64,000 bases of DNA from Liolophura sinensis (Eukaryota > Mollusca > Polyplacophora > Chitonida > Chitonidae): the NCBI RefSeq assembly GCF_032854445.1, contig NC_088304.1, positions 2,604,001 through 2,668,000 of the forward strand, written 5' to 3'. Shown one piece after another: positions 12,411 to 24,785 of the stretch; within the stretch, counting starts at the first letter, position 1, and every line of letters starts with the position of its first letter. Position numbers and translations under genes: made by a program. The notes under the pieces were generated by a model. The model searched no databases, was not told where the DNA came from, and saw only the letters and a list, made by a program, of their open reading frames with translations.

Positions 12411-14150
12411 AAAGCAAACAGTTACATTTCTCTCTCGTTTTTTTTATTTCGGAAAGTAAAGATAGGTATATGTTGTTCATCGCCTATGTTAATCATGCGA
12501 AAAAAGTAAAACTGTGTCTTCATGATACATTTACAACAATACGATTAAAAAGAGCGGACAAAATGTTCTAAAACTGATAAGATGATTTTTGTCACCCAAC
12601 TGGTCGGAATAGTAAAGCATTCCACATACTTCTAACTGGTCAAATTGACGTCGCCCAAGGACATGACATTTATCCAAAACTGTTTGTGGGGTACAGAAGA
12701 AACAACTGCTGACTGCTTTTACAAGCCTCCATCCTAACTTCCTCCTTTAAAATCATTCTTATTTTGTCCGATGGTTTTGTTATTTTAACGTTGTTTCAGA
12801 AATTGGCATTCGTCTAAAGGCCCAAAATGGAAAGCAGGCCACTTTGAGCTACCCGTCCGGAAAATGAATTATCGGTGTAATTTAACTGGCCAAAACAAAA
12901 AAACATGCGGAGATAAGACAGTCTAAATCTACGCCTTGAAACGGACATTCGTATACCAGCTGTCAACCAAAACCGCAAGGCCAGTTTCTGATTAACAAAG
13001 AAACCAAGAATGTAATGCTACTTTAAACTGAGTCATGCAAAGAGAAGCAATCAACAGTTTTCAATGATGACTGAAAGAGTCAAGTTACATGTACATATAT
13101 GTTCTAGACGACTGAATTAAAAACAGAATAAAACAGGGAGTACCACGTATGCCAGATTATATTTAATGTTCATAAAATACCGTCATCGCATTAATAGAGG
13201 TTAAATACAAATTAAAGATGATTGTTATTTTAGTACTGGTCGAACAAAAACTCCGTTGTAGATAAGAAGAAAATTCATCGATAATATTGCATAATTTATT
13301 CCCATATTTCAAAATCTATAGTTGCTTTTTCTTCTTTCATTTAACCCAGAACTGCGGAAATACAGCTGAGTTGGTCGAACGGCAGTTCAATATTATTGGT
13401 TGATATACCTGAAGGCCTAACATTTAACGTGACCACGGTACATTTTCACTAAAGCTGCATGTAGAGAGGAATCCATCGAAATAAACCTTGTTCAGGTTGG
13501 TCGAAGACTCAAATCTTAATACCCCTTGTGTATCGTGCACATTCAAAAATCCCAAAACAGTCTTTTTACCACATTTTATTAAATTAGATGCCAGTATTTG
13601 ATACCAGTGGTGGTCAATAAATTTCTTGCAGAAGTCCAGTAAGGTTCGTATTTCATAAATTTAGCTACCCAACCTTAGTTAAATCTTGTGGAGACGTAAT
13701 GCTAGGTAAAAGTTCAGCAATAACTTCATTCAGTATTCAGAGAATTGCCATCACCCCCTCACCACTGCCCTCCCCCATCCCTCCCCTCTTTAAAATGAAA
13801 CACACCACCGTTTGCTACACACCACCATCATAAGACGGGGCTTCTCATTTTATAAAGCATACCAACGCTTCTCCAACAGCCACCATAAAACATCCCTTCT
13901 TGAGTCTGCTTAAGGCCTTCAGCTATTCTACAGGCTACATATTTATAACAGTATATAATAATACCTCATTGCTTTTCTGCAGACTACCTATTTATAACAT
14001 TATATAATAATACATCTTGCTATTCTAAAGACTACCCATATATAACAGTATATAATAATATCTCATTGCTATTGTAAATTGACAAGTAAATAATGCTACC
14101 CTTGTATACACAATGGCTAAATTTAAATATATGCAAAATAAATCATTTCC
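12411..14150. other. AT-rich intergenic DNA with a short tandem triplication
   Basis: No convincing coding region. At about 13925-14075 a unit of about 60 bp built around TATTTATAACAGTATATAAT AATA and CTCATTGCTATT is present in three diverged copies. The block 13021-13070 shares words with 2350-2390 (GAGAAGC, TTTTCAATGATG), another hint of an old dispersed repeat. Confidence 0.5.
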
Positions 14151-14154
14151 ATCA

Positions 14155-14272
14155 TATGGCCTGTAAATCATGATTAAATGTAATCTTTCCAGGATTACAA
14201 ATTTTACCCTTCATTATCTCTTCCGCCATCTTGGTCAGTAACAGTCTATCACATTTCCCGGACGTCGTCTAC
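14155..14272 (-). pseudogene. Fragment of an acyl-CoA synthetase 3' end
   Basis: On the minus strand this repeats the last about 20 codons of the neighbouring synthetase (TSGKCDRL then LTKMAEEI) plus about 50 bp of 3' untranslated sequence. It reads MAEEI, as the pseudogene at 37001-37999 does, where the intact gene has MAKEI. Its trailing UTR (CATGATTTACAGGC) also matches that pseudogene. It is therefore the tail of a second gene copy left just downstream of the intact gene. Confidence 0.7.
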
Positions 14273-14289
14273 TTCCCTATAAGTAAGGT

Positions 14290-15945
14290 TTAAGACTTCT
14301 GAGTTTTACCCTTAATGATCTCTTTGGCCATCTTGGTCAGTGACAGTCTATCACATTTCCCGGACGTCGTCTTTGGAAAAGAGTCCATGAGCAGGAAATG
14401 TCCTGGCATGTAACCAAGACCATCTGGCGCAAGAGACGGTCTGAAGATGTCCTCGACACGCCGCTTGATATCTTCTGTGGTTATGCGTGCGTCTGGTGTG
14501 AGCGTAATACAAGCGCAAATCTCCTGGTGCAATATGTCGTCATCCACACCAACAACAACAACTTCCTCAATCTCTTCAAAGTTTTCCTGAATCTTCTTCT
14601 CCACGAATGAGGGAAAAATTTTCACCGAAGCCCGTTTAAGCATTTCAGTCTTCCTACCTATGATGACGATTCGTCCGTCTTGGTGGATTAGTGCTACATC
14701 TCCGGTATGGTACCAACCGTCTTCGTCCACAATAGGGGTTCTGGAACCGTCAAGGTAGACATAAGCTTTGGCACATGCTGGTCCACGCAAACAGAGTTCC
14801 CCCTGTGTTTCCACACAGACGACTTCACCTTTTTCATCCACCACTCTAACTTCGCAGCCAGAGCAGGGGTACCCAGCTGTACCGAGTTCAAAGCCCAGCC
14901 CTGTTGCTACCTTCAAACCGATGAAATGCAAACATTCAGAAGAGCCGTAGGCGGAGGCGACGGAATCTGAAACTCGTAGCAAACTGTCTACAAACTTCGC
15001 ACTCACCCTTTGTCCTGCGGCTATCGAGGTGGAGAGAAACGGCATCCTGTCTAACAGATCAGGTCTTCTCTGTAAGCTGTTTAGTCTATATTCCATCAGT
15101 AAAGCAGCATCTGGGCGTTCAGAAGATAAAACGTTCACGAAGAACTCATCGTCTGAGTCTGAGTTGACTTTCGCCTTGATGTAGACTGTAGTCAACCCGA
15201 TACCAAGGTACAAAATTGGTTGGCCGCCTATCCAAGACATCGGTCTGTCGTTAGCAACGATTGTGTCCTCTTCGAACTCGCAAAAATCTCCCATTGAATA
15301 TGCTCCCGCTAGGATTGAGGCATGGGTGTGCACAACGAGCTTAGGCATTCCACTACTACCAGAGGTCAACACCATCATCGCTTCGTCGTCGGCGTGCACT
15401 TCGGGAAGGTCAACATCTGGAACCTGGTTGTCCTCTGTCAAACCGAAGAGGTCAAAGGTCGTTATCTTATCTTTATGGTCCTGAAATGTTGTCAGGATGA
15501 CGCTACGATGATGAGCCTTGGAAAGGTCTCCTTTAGATTGCTTCAATTCTGTTACAGTTGCCACGCATCCTATCCCTTTGGCGATCTTTGTAAATTCTTT
15601 CTCATCGAAGGATGGCGAGTTGATAACAGTGCCACCGGTCATGTTTATACCGAAATAAATTATGGTCCAGTTTCTCGGTGTGTCCACAAGTATGGCTACT
15701 TTGTCACCTGCTCTGATGCCATCTCTGACAAAATGTCGGGCCAACCAGTCGGACTGGTCTGCCACTTGTTTCCTTGTCAAGGTATCCCTGGGTTGTCCGG
15801 CTTGTCTGAAGACAAACGCCATTTTGTCTGGGTTGGCCTTCGCCAGCTCTCGTATTCTGTCCGGAATTGTGCGAGGTAAGTCGAACACTGCCGAGGGCGT
15901 CTGGATGTAGCTCATCTTGAGGTCGCCATATCCATGTTTCTCCAT
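14290..15945 (-). CDS. AMP-binding acyl-CoA synthetase (ACSF2-like), single coding exon
   Basis: The 551-residue reading frame carries all core motifs of the ANL adenylating superfamily. Counting from the upstream in-frame Met at 15972: the P-loop-like TSGSSGMPK (203-211), YGSSE (342-346), GWYHTGD (419-425), GRIVIIGRKTE (433-443) and the C-terminal PKTTSGK with the catalytic Lys at about 539. These enzymes activate a carboxylic acid with ATP and join it to CoA. The chain length preferred here cannot be read from sequence. I chose the Met at 15945 because a 3' splice site (TTCTATTCCAG) ends at 15956, so the first nine codons of the longer ORF are partly intronic; the paralogue at 37001 has the same arrangement. 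A coding upstream exon remains possible because the frame is open to the splice site. The usual Gly-Gly after the A8 motif is replaced by KRAS, a variation also kept in the paralogue. No introns interrupt the coding exon. Confidence 0.85.
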   Translation of the reverse strand: MEKHGYGDLKMSYIQTPSAVFDLPRTIPDRIRELAKANPDKMAFVFRQAGQPRDTLTRKQVADQSDWLARHFVRDGIRAGDKVAILVDTPRNWTIIYFGINMTGGTVINSPSFDEKEFTKIAKGIGCVATVTELKQSKGDLSKAHHRSVILTTFQDHKDKITTFDLFGLTEDNQVPDVDLPEVHADDEAMMVLTSGSSGMPKLVVHTHASILAGAYSMGDFCEFEEDTIVANDRPMSWIGGQPILYLGIGLTTVYIKAKVNSDSDDEFFVNVLSSERPDAALLMEYRLNSLQRRPDLLDRMPFLSTSIAAGQRVSAKFVDSLLRVSDSVASAYGSSECLHFIGLKVATGLGFELGTAGYPCSGCEVRVVDEKGEVVCVETQGELCLRGPACAKAYVYLDGSRTPIVDEDGWYHTGDVALIHQDGRIVIIGRKTEMLKRASVKIFPSFVEKKIQENFEEIEEVVVVGVDDDILHQEICACITLTPDARITTEDIKRRVEDIFRPSLAPDGLGYMPGHFLLMDSFPKTTSGKCDRLSLTKMAKEIIKGKTQKS

Positions 15946-15956
15946 GTCTGGTTCCC

Positions 15957-16190
15957 TGGAATAGAAATGCAAAGGAAGAAACAGTTGATATTCTTTTGTT
16001 TAGGTGGAAATTAACGGTGTTTGGAACTGAACATTGTGTGCTAGTAGGCTTTGAATTAGCCGCCCAAACTTCCTGCTAAGTGTGTGCTTGGGGAAGCCAA
16101 AGGTATATTGCCTTATTTTTTCTCTGGGGTTATATACTATAATAGAATATTACGTCAAAAGCGTGTCTGATTACAGACGAGAATGAGGGG
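15957..16190. other. Intron or upstream region of the acyl-CoA synthetase gene
   Basis: On the minus strand this lies upstream of the coding exon, and its edge at 15956-15957 is a good 3' splice acceptor, so it should be intron. I found no obvious first exon or promoter here. Confidence 0.5.
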
Positions 16191-16194
16191 GGAT

Positions 16195-16310
16195 CCCCTA
16201 AGTATACTATGCTATACTATAATAGACTATGCTATAATATACTACACTATATTACACTATAATACTATGCTGTATGACATGGCATGGCATATCATGGCAT
16301 GGCATGGTGT
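16195..16310. repeat. Short pentanucleotide satellite patch
   Basis: TATGC/TATAC pentamers followed by a GGCAT run (CATGGCATGGCATGG), the same family as the arrays at 1-3985. Confidence 0.85.
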
Positions 16311-16700
16311 CCGGTCGGCTTGTAGAGTTGAGTGTTGAACTGTGGCGCGCCAAAACGGATCAGTGGGTGGGTTGGATTCTCCCAATCGGGTTTCGTTTAG
16401 TCACCTGATTAGTGCATGCATGCTTTTGCATTAATATATGGCCAATACACGAGTAATGCCTCCACGTCTCCATCATACCTTTACCACATACATCTTAATA
16501 ATGCCATCTACACGTCCAAAATTCTATGATGAACATTAGTTTCATTTGTTCAGCGCACAACATAATACAAAATGATATATAGGAAAGGTCCACAGAAAGT
16601 GCATATGTCACTCCATACACCAAGTCACGATCTATAATCCAAATGATCACCTCTCCTTGTCTCTATCTTCATACTATTGAAGTATACTGCAACAAACAAC
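16311..16700. other. Spacer with no recognised feature
   Basis: Ordinary-complexity sequence of about 390 bp between two satellite patches. I see no ORF with coding character and no repeat match elsewhere in the window. Confidence 0.4.
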
Positions 16701-16709
16701 AACCAGTAA

Positions 16710-16930
16710 CAAACACTATACTCTATTCTACTCTACTCTGTTATACTATGCTATGCTATGCTATGCTATGCTATGCTATGCTATGCTATGCTATACAGCG
16801 TACTGTACTGTACTATACTATGCGGTCTACTAAATAGCAGCCAACACTGCAAAACACACAGTACTATATAACAACACAACACTACATACTACACTACATT
16901 GCGCTGCACTGCACTCTGATATACTTCGCT
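16710..16930. repeat. Pentanucleotide satellite (CTATG run)
   Basis: ACTCT, then a pure TATGC run at about 16745-16795, then TGTAC and ACTAC pentamers. It lies directly outside the left inverted repeat of the segment 16945-23735, and the same satellite lies directly outside the right one. Confidence 0.9.
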
Positions 16931-16944
16931 GGTGTGATGTAGTG

Positions 16945-17092
16945 TAGTGTAATATGTGGCGTGTCATGGTGTGGTGCAGTATAACGCAGTACACTGCCTA
17001 CACATCTACGGCACATTACGCTGCAGTCAGGCTGTGAGCATATCGGTGCCGGCCTGGGTGTCCGGCGTTCTGGCGGCCGTGCATCCAGGTAT
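16945..17092 (-). repeat. Left inverted repeat
   Basis: Inverted partner of 23578-23735. In translation both also share the residues PPERRT and RPAP, so the repeat may derive from coding sequence and not from a simple element terminus. Confidence 0.6.
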
Positions 17093-17169
17093 GGAGTCGG
17101 GTTGACATGAGTGCACTCCTCATCCAGCTCCCCCACCAATGCCCCGCTCACCTGGGCCTAACAACAGCG

Positions 17170-18985
17170 CCCCGACAAGAAATGGACAGGGGATCTCCTG
17201 ACTAACGTGTTGTTTATTGTTCAAAAGCTACACGATTTGCCCATCGGTGCGAGCGGGGCAATGTTTCCACCCTACCTGGAATGTGGGGGACTGCATGTGT
17301 TAGTGAAAGGGAGTCATGGAGCTTTTAGGGGCCGTTTGTGTTTGCTTCGATGTTTGGCCGATATTACCACTGAGCTTATCTACAGGCGGTAGAGATGGAG
17401 CCCAGGCATTTCCGCGGGGCTCTCTCAGTACGCTGGACACGGTGGATTGTCTACTCGACATGAACATTACAATGAACCAGTTCGCCCAGTGGAGAGCTTT
17501 TACTCGAGTAAGCTCTTCCATCGCAGTCCGCAGCGTCATTCTACCAACACGCAGTTGAGCCTTCACGATCATCATTTCAGCTATCTCAAGGGCCCAACTC
17601 GTCACGACCAATCCTGCACGTACGAAGTGTGCTATTGTTGGGAAATTCCAGCTACGTCAAAACCGTGATAAACCAAGACCTACACGTAGTTGTAAAAGTC
17701 TGTGGCCTGGCGAAGGCACGCAAGTTACTGGTGTCCGACGCCTTCGAAGTGGTAGGCAGCAAGAGGACCATTTGTTATAACCTACCGTGTGGTAGCAGTA
17801 CGCCAAACTCCGTATGTTGGACTCGGCGCGCACGACCTTCTCTGACCTGGACTAGGAATGCTTTGTTCAAACCTAAACTGTGGGCAACGTACGATGCGGA
17901 GCGGGACAAGTGGATGCCCCGACGCAACCACTACGACTTTGACAAACGCACTCCGGGGCTCTTCAAAGATCAATAGCTTGTGTTCGAAGACATACTGTTG
18001 TTACGGCGAGGGGTCGAATAGCAAAGACAAACTCTTCTGCACAGGCGTTAGTGTGCGGAGGTGTAGACAAGGACGTATACCTCTTCGTGTTGCGCAACCA
18101 TCAAAGTGCGAGTGGAGTGAACGAAGGAATGCGCATGCGGGGAAACAGCGTGTTTTCCTACACGCAGCAGAAAGGCGGTTTGACTTAATCTTAAGTGAAG
18201 AGTAAAGTACTGCCGGACGGTGTGAGCACCACTTACCTGGACAGCTGACCTGAATGCCACCGACTTTTGTACTATGACATTATGTGTTGCAGTGAAGGCG
18301 AAATAAATGCAAGTGAAACACACTGTATGCGAATGTCATCTGACCATTCATTAATGGAACGGGGTTAATACGCCTAGAACAGGCAAACACGGAAAGTTAT
18401 TACCACCAACTGGTTGGTTGAGTGATAAAAACACCAGGGCTGGGCCTGGTCCGCCCAGTCGAACACCATGACGACGTGACGCCCTCGATCCCGCTGGGTT
18501 AAGTAATACACGCAACACTGCCCGCACACAGCCGTGACCACACGCAGGCGCCGATCATTCCACGTTCAGTGGTGTGTTTTCCGGTTGAGCCAAGCGGTAA
18601 TATCAGCATGGATGGGTGACAGTCCGTAAGAATCAAAGCATTCTCCCTGGAGGCGGGTTGGGTTCGGGCAAACGTCAATGAAGACACCCACCCAGTGTTG
18701 CCCGAGGCGGAGCCACTCGGCGAAGAAGGTGGTCCTGAGAGTGTGAGACAACACACGCACGGTGTCCGTGTCCGCCTGTACGGCGCGTCGCATGTTGCGC
18801 CGTGTCTATGGTATTTAAGTGGCAAAGTCACAGAGAACGTTTCGGCTTTCCGCCAATAATTTGGCAAATCGCATCTCCAGACGCAAATCCCCTTTCTGGA
18901 CCAGGTGGTCTTGTGATCGTCCTGGATCGTCCAGACAGGCACTTGCAAATCAGGTCACACAATAACACAGGGCGCAGTCAAAGAC
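17170..18985. other. GC-richer stretch, possible decayed coding sequence, unassigned
   Basis: Base composition differs from the AT-rich surroundings (many CpG, CGCG and ACGT words). Short open stretches exist on both strands. On the plus strand 17629-17976 reads 115 codons; on the minus strand 18499-18948 and 17300-17611 read 149 and 103 codons. None resembles a family I can name, and the frames conflict, so I do not call a gene. It may be the remains of an element whose ends are the inverted repeats. Confidence 0.35.
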
Positions 18986-18989
18986 TGTA

Positions 18990-21900
18990 CTCATATAAGG
19001 CATTTGTCTGATATAAATGCAAACAAAGCATTTACTGAAGTGTACCCTATAAATATTTCTTCAGTTTTCATTAGTTAGATTGACCATTGGTCTTGTTATT
19101 TCTTTGATAACTGTGGAAAATTAAAGCCTTCGAAATCTTCCTTGTAGATCATGACGTCACTCCACGCTCATGAATATGAATGAGCTGATCTATTCGATGT
19201 TTATTGATAAATGATTTCATGTAATTTGCTGTAGAAAAATATGCTGAATAGAACTGATGAGAAATCTGTAGGCCTGGGTTAGCATGTTTACAAAGTTGGA
19301 ATGGCATAAGTAGTCATATATTGTATTCTTTTATATTATGTAAGAGAAAACGTTACATGTTTGTAATATTACATACCAAACGTTACCGATGTTGTTTGTG
19401 TTAATGTGTTTGTATTGCATAGTACACTGACACAGTGTTTATTTCATCAGTTTGATCATTTGTGATACGATCATTAAAGCTATTTTATCTCTTTCTTTTT
19501 TACAGAACGCACGCGTATTCAAGAGAATACAGTGTTTGTTAAGAAAAAATCTCCGTAGTAGTTGTTAACTTCATTACTTTCCGACCATGATTTCTAAAGA
19601 GTGGGAATTCTGAGGAGGAGAATTCCCAGGAACTTTCGACTCCTGTAGTGTGGTGAAAGTACTGAAGTTCAGACAGAGACACGATGAGTGAGCAAGAAGC
19701 CAGTGACAGTGAGCAACTAGATGGCCCACATGGGCAAGAAACCAACGAAGTGAGTGATACAGGAGCGGTAATTGAAACCGCACAGGCCAGTGGCGTTAAT
19801 CATGTTTCTGACGAAGAAGCTGTCATCAAAAACAGAAGGAAACAGCTACGTAACAAATTCACCAGGGCAATCAATAGAGGGTCCATCAGTGACAGAGAGG
19901 ACAACAGACGACGGTTAATGAAAGAAATTCAAGGCATTCGGCAACGATATGAAGCCGCGGGCGAAACACACAGTGAGCTGTATGACTTTGTAGCAGATGG
20001 AGAATCCAGAACTCTTGACCAGTGGGAGGCAAACTTAGCAAATGACTTCTATGACATTGAGATAGAAGTAGAGGACTATTTAAAAACTTTGGGTCCAGCT
20101 GATCACCAGATACCATCTGCTAGAGTTCACCACAGAGTAGTTACAAGAGGCTTGAGTGAAAGGGATAATGTTAATCATTTACCTGTATTAAATCAGGCCT
20201 GTAGGTTACATGTCACAAGAACAGGGAAATGTACAATTACAAGGTGTACAAGTGGCACAATCCGGTCATGAAATAGGGGCTAAAAGTCAAGTTTCTGGGG
20301 CTAGCAGTCTGGGGTCAGAATCAGTCATGGGGATAGCAGACAACACATTGTCCACAAATCAAACAAGTAATAATGATGAAAATCACAGAGAGACCACATT
20401 GGGAAAACCCTTTGATAGCTGGATAGATGAGCTTGTTGAATTTCAAGCCACAAATGTTACAGCTAAAAATTCACAAAACATGTCAATTGCAGATGCACTC
20501 AATTAGTTAGAAGCCAACCGGGACATCCTTGCAATTGAGCTTTCAAAGTTTAGCGGTAGCCCCCTAGATTACGTTGAATTTACATAGAAATTCAAGATAC
20601 ACATACGTGACAAGCAAAATATTACTGATGACATGAGAATGATTAAGTTAAAAATGCATGTTACCAGAGAGGCAGAGCGTGCCACATCAGGCTTGGGATC
20701 AGTGGGGATTATGTATGTCACCGCCTTGAAGCTGATCAAAGATCAGTTCGGTCAAAAAAGCGTTATCGCGTGCGGATGTTAATCGGCTAACAAAAGCTGC
20801 AAAGATCGCGGCGAGCGACAGGCAAGGGTTGCGCCATTTTTCCATCGACATCAATAATTCCTTGACCATGTTGCAACAGATGAAACATTTCGCGGATCGG
20901 TTGAAGTTTAACCAGTTTGAAACAATTCAAGCGCCTAACTGTTTCTGCCCAGCGACGGCGATGTCACCAGACGATAAGCCACCACTTGACTTGTTTGAAT
21001 CCTCCTGTACTAAGAATGGAAATCGTTTTGTTATTGGTCTGCCTTGGAAGCGAGACCCATCATGTCTAGCAGACAACTACGACTTGGCAAGAAGACGACT
21101 CCTGTCCCTGGAGAGCAGCCTGCAGTGGAATGAGTCAAAAGCAAGCCTGTATGACAAGGCGATCATGGAGTGTGAAAATAAAGGGTGGGCAAAAAAGGTG
21201 AGTGAGGAAGAAACAAAATCTGACGAAGACAGGCCTGTGTATTACCTTCCTCACCATGGCGTGTACAGACCGGATAGTGAGTACACTACTGCGCATGGTT
21301 TTCGACCCAACGTGTCAGTTCAGAGGATTAATTCTATACTTTTAAAGGGACCTTGCTTCACTGGCAATCTGTTTGCAGTTCTCCTCCGATTTCGAGAAGT
21401 TCATGTCGCTTTCGCAGGGGATATTTCAAAAATGTCCTTCAGATATGCTTGCCAGAAGCAGATACACACGTTCATCGTTTCCTATGGCGAAACATGGACA
21501 CAACTAGAGAGCCTGATGTGTACAGGTTGATGAGAGTCACGTTCGGAGACAAACCGTCTCCAGATATGGCGAGTTTCGTTATGTTGAAAATCGCCAAGGA
21601 GAGCGAAGAGAAACTTCCACATGCTGCCACAATTCTTGGCAGAGACAAATATATGGACGACCTGATCTATTGTTGCACCACACAAGAAGAAGCCGTTCAA
21701 CGGACGGCAGAAGTAGACCAAGCTTTAGCTACAGGTAGCTATGAAATAAAGAGGTGGATTCTCTCAGCTGAAAAATCCAATTCGTCAGTCTTGCGTGATA
21801 GGACTGTATCAGATGCAGAAGACAGTTCGGAGGATGCAAAACCCGAGGTTAGCATTGATGAGGAAGACGTGAAAACCTTGGGTGTTTGCTGGAATCCGTC

Positions 21901-22805
21901 TACGGACACAATCAAGTTCGTAGTCAACAACATTAATACGGATCGGTTGACTAAGATGGCAATATTATCTAAGATCTCTACACTGTTTGATCCTATCGGA
22001 TTAGTTTCAGTCGTGACTATCAAGGCAAGAATTGCCATGCAAGACATCTGGCGATGTAAACACCTGGATTGGGATGATCCTCTTCCTCCAGAAATGGTGA
22101 GAACATCGGAGCAGATCTTTCTAGAACTCAAACAACTAGACGGAGAACGATTTCCAAGATGTCTGAAACCAACTGATGCAGCTGGTGCACCTGAGATGCA
22201 CATATTCGAGTGGGTAAGCATAGGGTGCAGTAGCGTATTTGAGATGGCCGACAGAATGTGGGGTGGACATTCGTCTCATTTCGGCAAAGGCACGTGTTGC
22301 GACTCTTAGGCATACGACAGCTCCTCGCTTGGAGCTTATGGCTGCTTTTGTGACGTCTGGATTGGGCAAGACTATATTTGAGGAATTCAAAGTCAAGCCA
22401 GCTTCCGTTGTATTCTGGTCAGACTCGCAAATAGTTTTGCATTGGTTGTAGTCTGAATCAATGAAATTGAAAGTTTTCGTAGGTGTGCGGGTGGCTGAGA
22501 TACAGTCTACGTGGGACGCCAGTAGATGGCGATTTATGCCAACAGAGCTAAACCCAATGGATGATCTGAGTCGAGGTATCTCCGTTGATAAAATGAACGG
22601 TCGATTGAAGCACGGACCAGACTTCCTGAGAAGGCCCGAAAACGAGTGGCTGGGAATGGCAGCTATCAACGTAACTGACGATCCTGAAACAAAAAGGTGC
22701 ACAACTGTAGGGACAGTCGTCAGAGAGGGCCCAATCATTGCTTGTGCAAATTACTCGAGCTGGCAGAAATTGGTTAGAGTAACAGCATGCGGCCTTCAGA
22801 TTTTC
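18990..22805 (+). mobile_element. BEL/Pao LTR-retrotransposon fossil, incomplete
   Basis: A degraded LTR element of the BEL/Pao family. A gag-like region (about 19684-20770, with the SGSPLDYVEF type segment typical of this family) is followed by a reverse-transcriptase/RNase H region (about 20990-22800, with the YMDDLIYC type active-site block and the Pao-specific segment after it). A candidate 5' leader or LTR lies at about 18990-19500. I found no matching 3' LTR, so the 3' end is missing. It carries several breaks and is not recent. It lies inside the inverted-repeat-bounded segment, so it inserted after that structure formed, or was carried with it. Confidence 0.8.
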
Positions 22806-23577
22806 TAGGCCGGGGTGGTGTGTCCCTCTTTCCCCGCACTCACACACGGCAGCGATCGCTCGATCGACTCACCATGTCCGGCTGCATACCCAGTCTCTCG
22901 AAATGTTAATGGTCCTCAGTCTGCAGGTGAAGTCCTCCAGACCCGTGAGTTGGAAGTGTTGTCTTTCATACAATGGTCGTAGACCAAGTCGATCATGTTA
23001 CGGTCGGGGACGGTCTTTCCATGGAAGGTAACTTCTCCGCGGTCCGTCCACCCGCTGGTGGGGCTTTGTTTGACTTCTTTGGCAACGCTCCCGTCGAGCA
23101 GGCTCGGCTGCCATTGGCTGTCCATACCCCGTACCACGACCCGGTTACGAGCGTAGCACCGTCGAGCGGACCGACACGCGTGCCAGACTCACTTTGAGTC
23201 CTTGTTGATGAGCTGCGTTGAGCAAGGGCTGGGCGCCGCTGTATGCTACCAGGCTGTCGGGCTCATAGTGCATGGAGAATGACATCTAAAGGGTCTTGGT
23301 CGCTGCTCGCGAGAGTGCTCGCCTCCCCCTCTGCTGCTGCCGGCAAGGTGGCTGGCGGCCGGTGCGAGGCATGGTCCCATGTCGTCCCTGCGTGTGTCTG
23401 ATGATAAATATAGGTGTGGTCTGGCGGAATGCACGGTCGAGAGTGTGTTGACACCAAGACAGCGTATTTTTTAGGATTCGAATCCCAGTGTTGTCGAGTT
23501 GGGAGACGGTCTTGTCCCCTCCCCACTGCCCTGTGTGACTCAGAAGCCAGCCAGCTAGCAAGCACGGCCACACGCAA
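22806..23577. other. GC-richer stretch right of the BEL/Pao fossil, unassigned
   Basis: This is probably the continuation of the sequence interrupted by the fossil. The clearest open stretch is on the minus strand (22916-23137), with a segment of the form WTDRGEVTFHGKTVPDRNMIDLV that looks like a real protein motif I cannot assign. Overlapping frames at 23246-23615 are not convincing. Confidence 0.35.
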
Positions 23578-23735
23578 TGTACGACCGCCAGAACGGCGAA
23601 CAAAAAGGCCGGCACCGGCGCGCTCAGCAGCCTGACAGCCTCTTCATGTGACGTAGGTGTGTAGGCTGTGTACTACGTTGAACTGCAGCAAACCACAACA
23701 CGCCACATACTTTACTGCACCATACTATACTAAAC
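23578..23735 (+). repeat. Right inverted repeat
   Basis: Inverted partner of 16945-17092; see the entry for the whole segment. Confidence 0.6.
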
Positions 23736-24360
23736 TTCACTACACTATACTTAGACTATACTATACTACACTATACTATACCATACTACACTATACTTTT
23801 CTATACTATACTATACTATACTATACTATACTATACTATACTATACTACTACAATACAACTACTATACAATACTATACTATAATGTACTCTGCTGTACCA
23901 TACTATACTATATTATATACTATGTATTATATTATACTAAATACTATACTATACTATACTATACCATACTATTCTATACTATTCTATCTGGGCTAGACTA
24001 GACTAGACTAGACTAGACTTTACCATTCCATACTTACTGTACTGTACTATATTATACACTACACTGCACTGCACTGCACTGTTCTGCACTGCACTATACT
24101 ATACTGTACTACACTATACTATACTATACTGTACTGTACTGTACTGTACTGTACTGTACTATACTATACTATACTATACTATACTATACTATACTATTCT
24201 ATTTAGACTGGACTATACTAGACTATACTATACTATGCTATGCTATACTACACTACACTACACTACACTACACTACACTAAACTACATTACACTACACTA
24301 CACTACACTACACTACATTACACTACACCATACCATACCATACCATACCATACCATACCA
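23736..24360. repeat. Pentanucleotide satellite, second block
   Basis: Same satellite family as 1-3985. From about 24050 it follows 3680-3985 closely, including the TAGACTGGACTATACTAGAC word and the run of CCATA before the LINE. The two blocks therefore share ancestry beyond the LINE itself. Confidence 0.95.
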
Positions 24361-24785
24361 TGTCCCTGGCTGGCCGTGGAACTAGCCTTTGTGCTCTCAG
24401 CTTTTATTTAGTGTTTTCCCAGTTTGAGGGTGGTGCGACTTTACGTTCTGTCGCTCTTACCGGCAGGACGTATTCACTAGCCTCTCTGTAAATAGCCTGA
24501 ATATAGTTTATTGCATTTCCACTTTGTAATACCGTATCTATTTTGCACTCAGTACCCACACTGTTCCAAACGCATAGTTGTGGTCCTCTCTTTAGGGTAG
24601 TAGTTCGTGCCCTGGCCCACAATGTTGTGGTCAGGGCGAGTAAATAGACCCTTAAGCCTTAAGCTTAGAATACAGGGAGGTGTACAACCGGTTGATGTAT
24701 ACAAACGGCTGAAGGAGTTAGTGGGAAGTGGGCCTAATGTCTTATAGGGGCAAATCAATGTCTCTAGAGATGTCTGGAATCTTAT

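Larger units (their letters stand above)
16945..23735. mobile_element. Unclassified 6.8-kb segment bounded by inverted repeats
   Basis: The ends are inverted copies of each other over about 150 bp. Left (16945-17092), read on the minus strand, and right (23578-23735) share CGCCAGAACG, AGGCCGGCACCG, CAGCCTGAC, GTGTAGGC and ACACGCCACATA in the same order, about three quarters identical by eye. Pentanucleotide satellite abuts both outer ends. Inside are unassigned, more GC-rich sequences (17170-18985 and 22806-23577) and a BEL/Pao fossil. The arrangement fits an old element with terminal inverted repeats later hit by an LTR retrotransposon, but no transposase is recognisable, so the class is open. 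Confidence 0.45.

Noticed and set aside
16945-23735. Simple inversion breakpoints as the explanation of the inverted repeats
   Set aside because: Not excluded, but the inner flanks share composition and are split by one later insertion, which fits an element better; kept as an open alternative.
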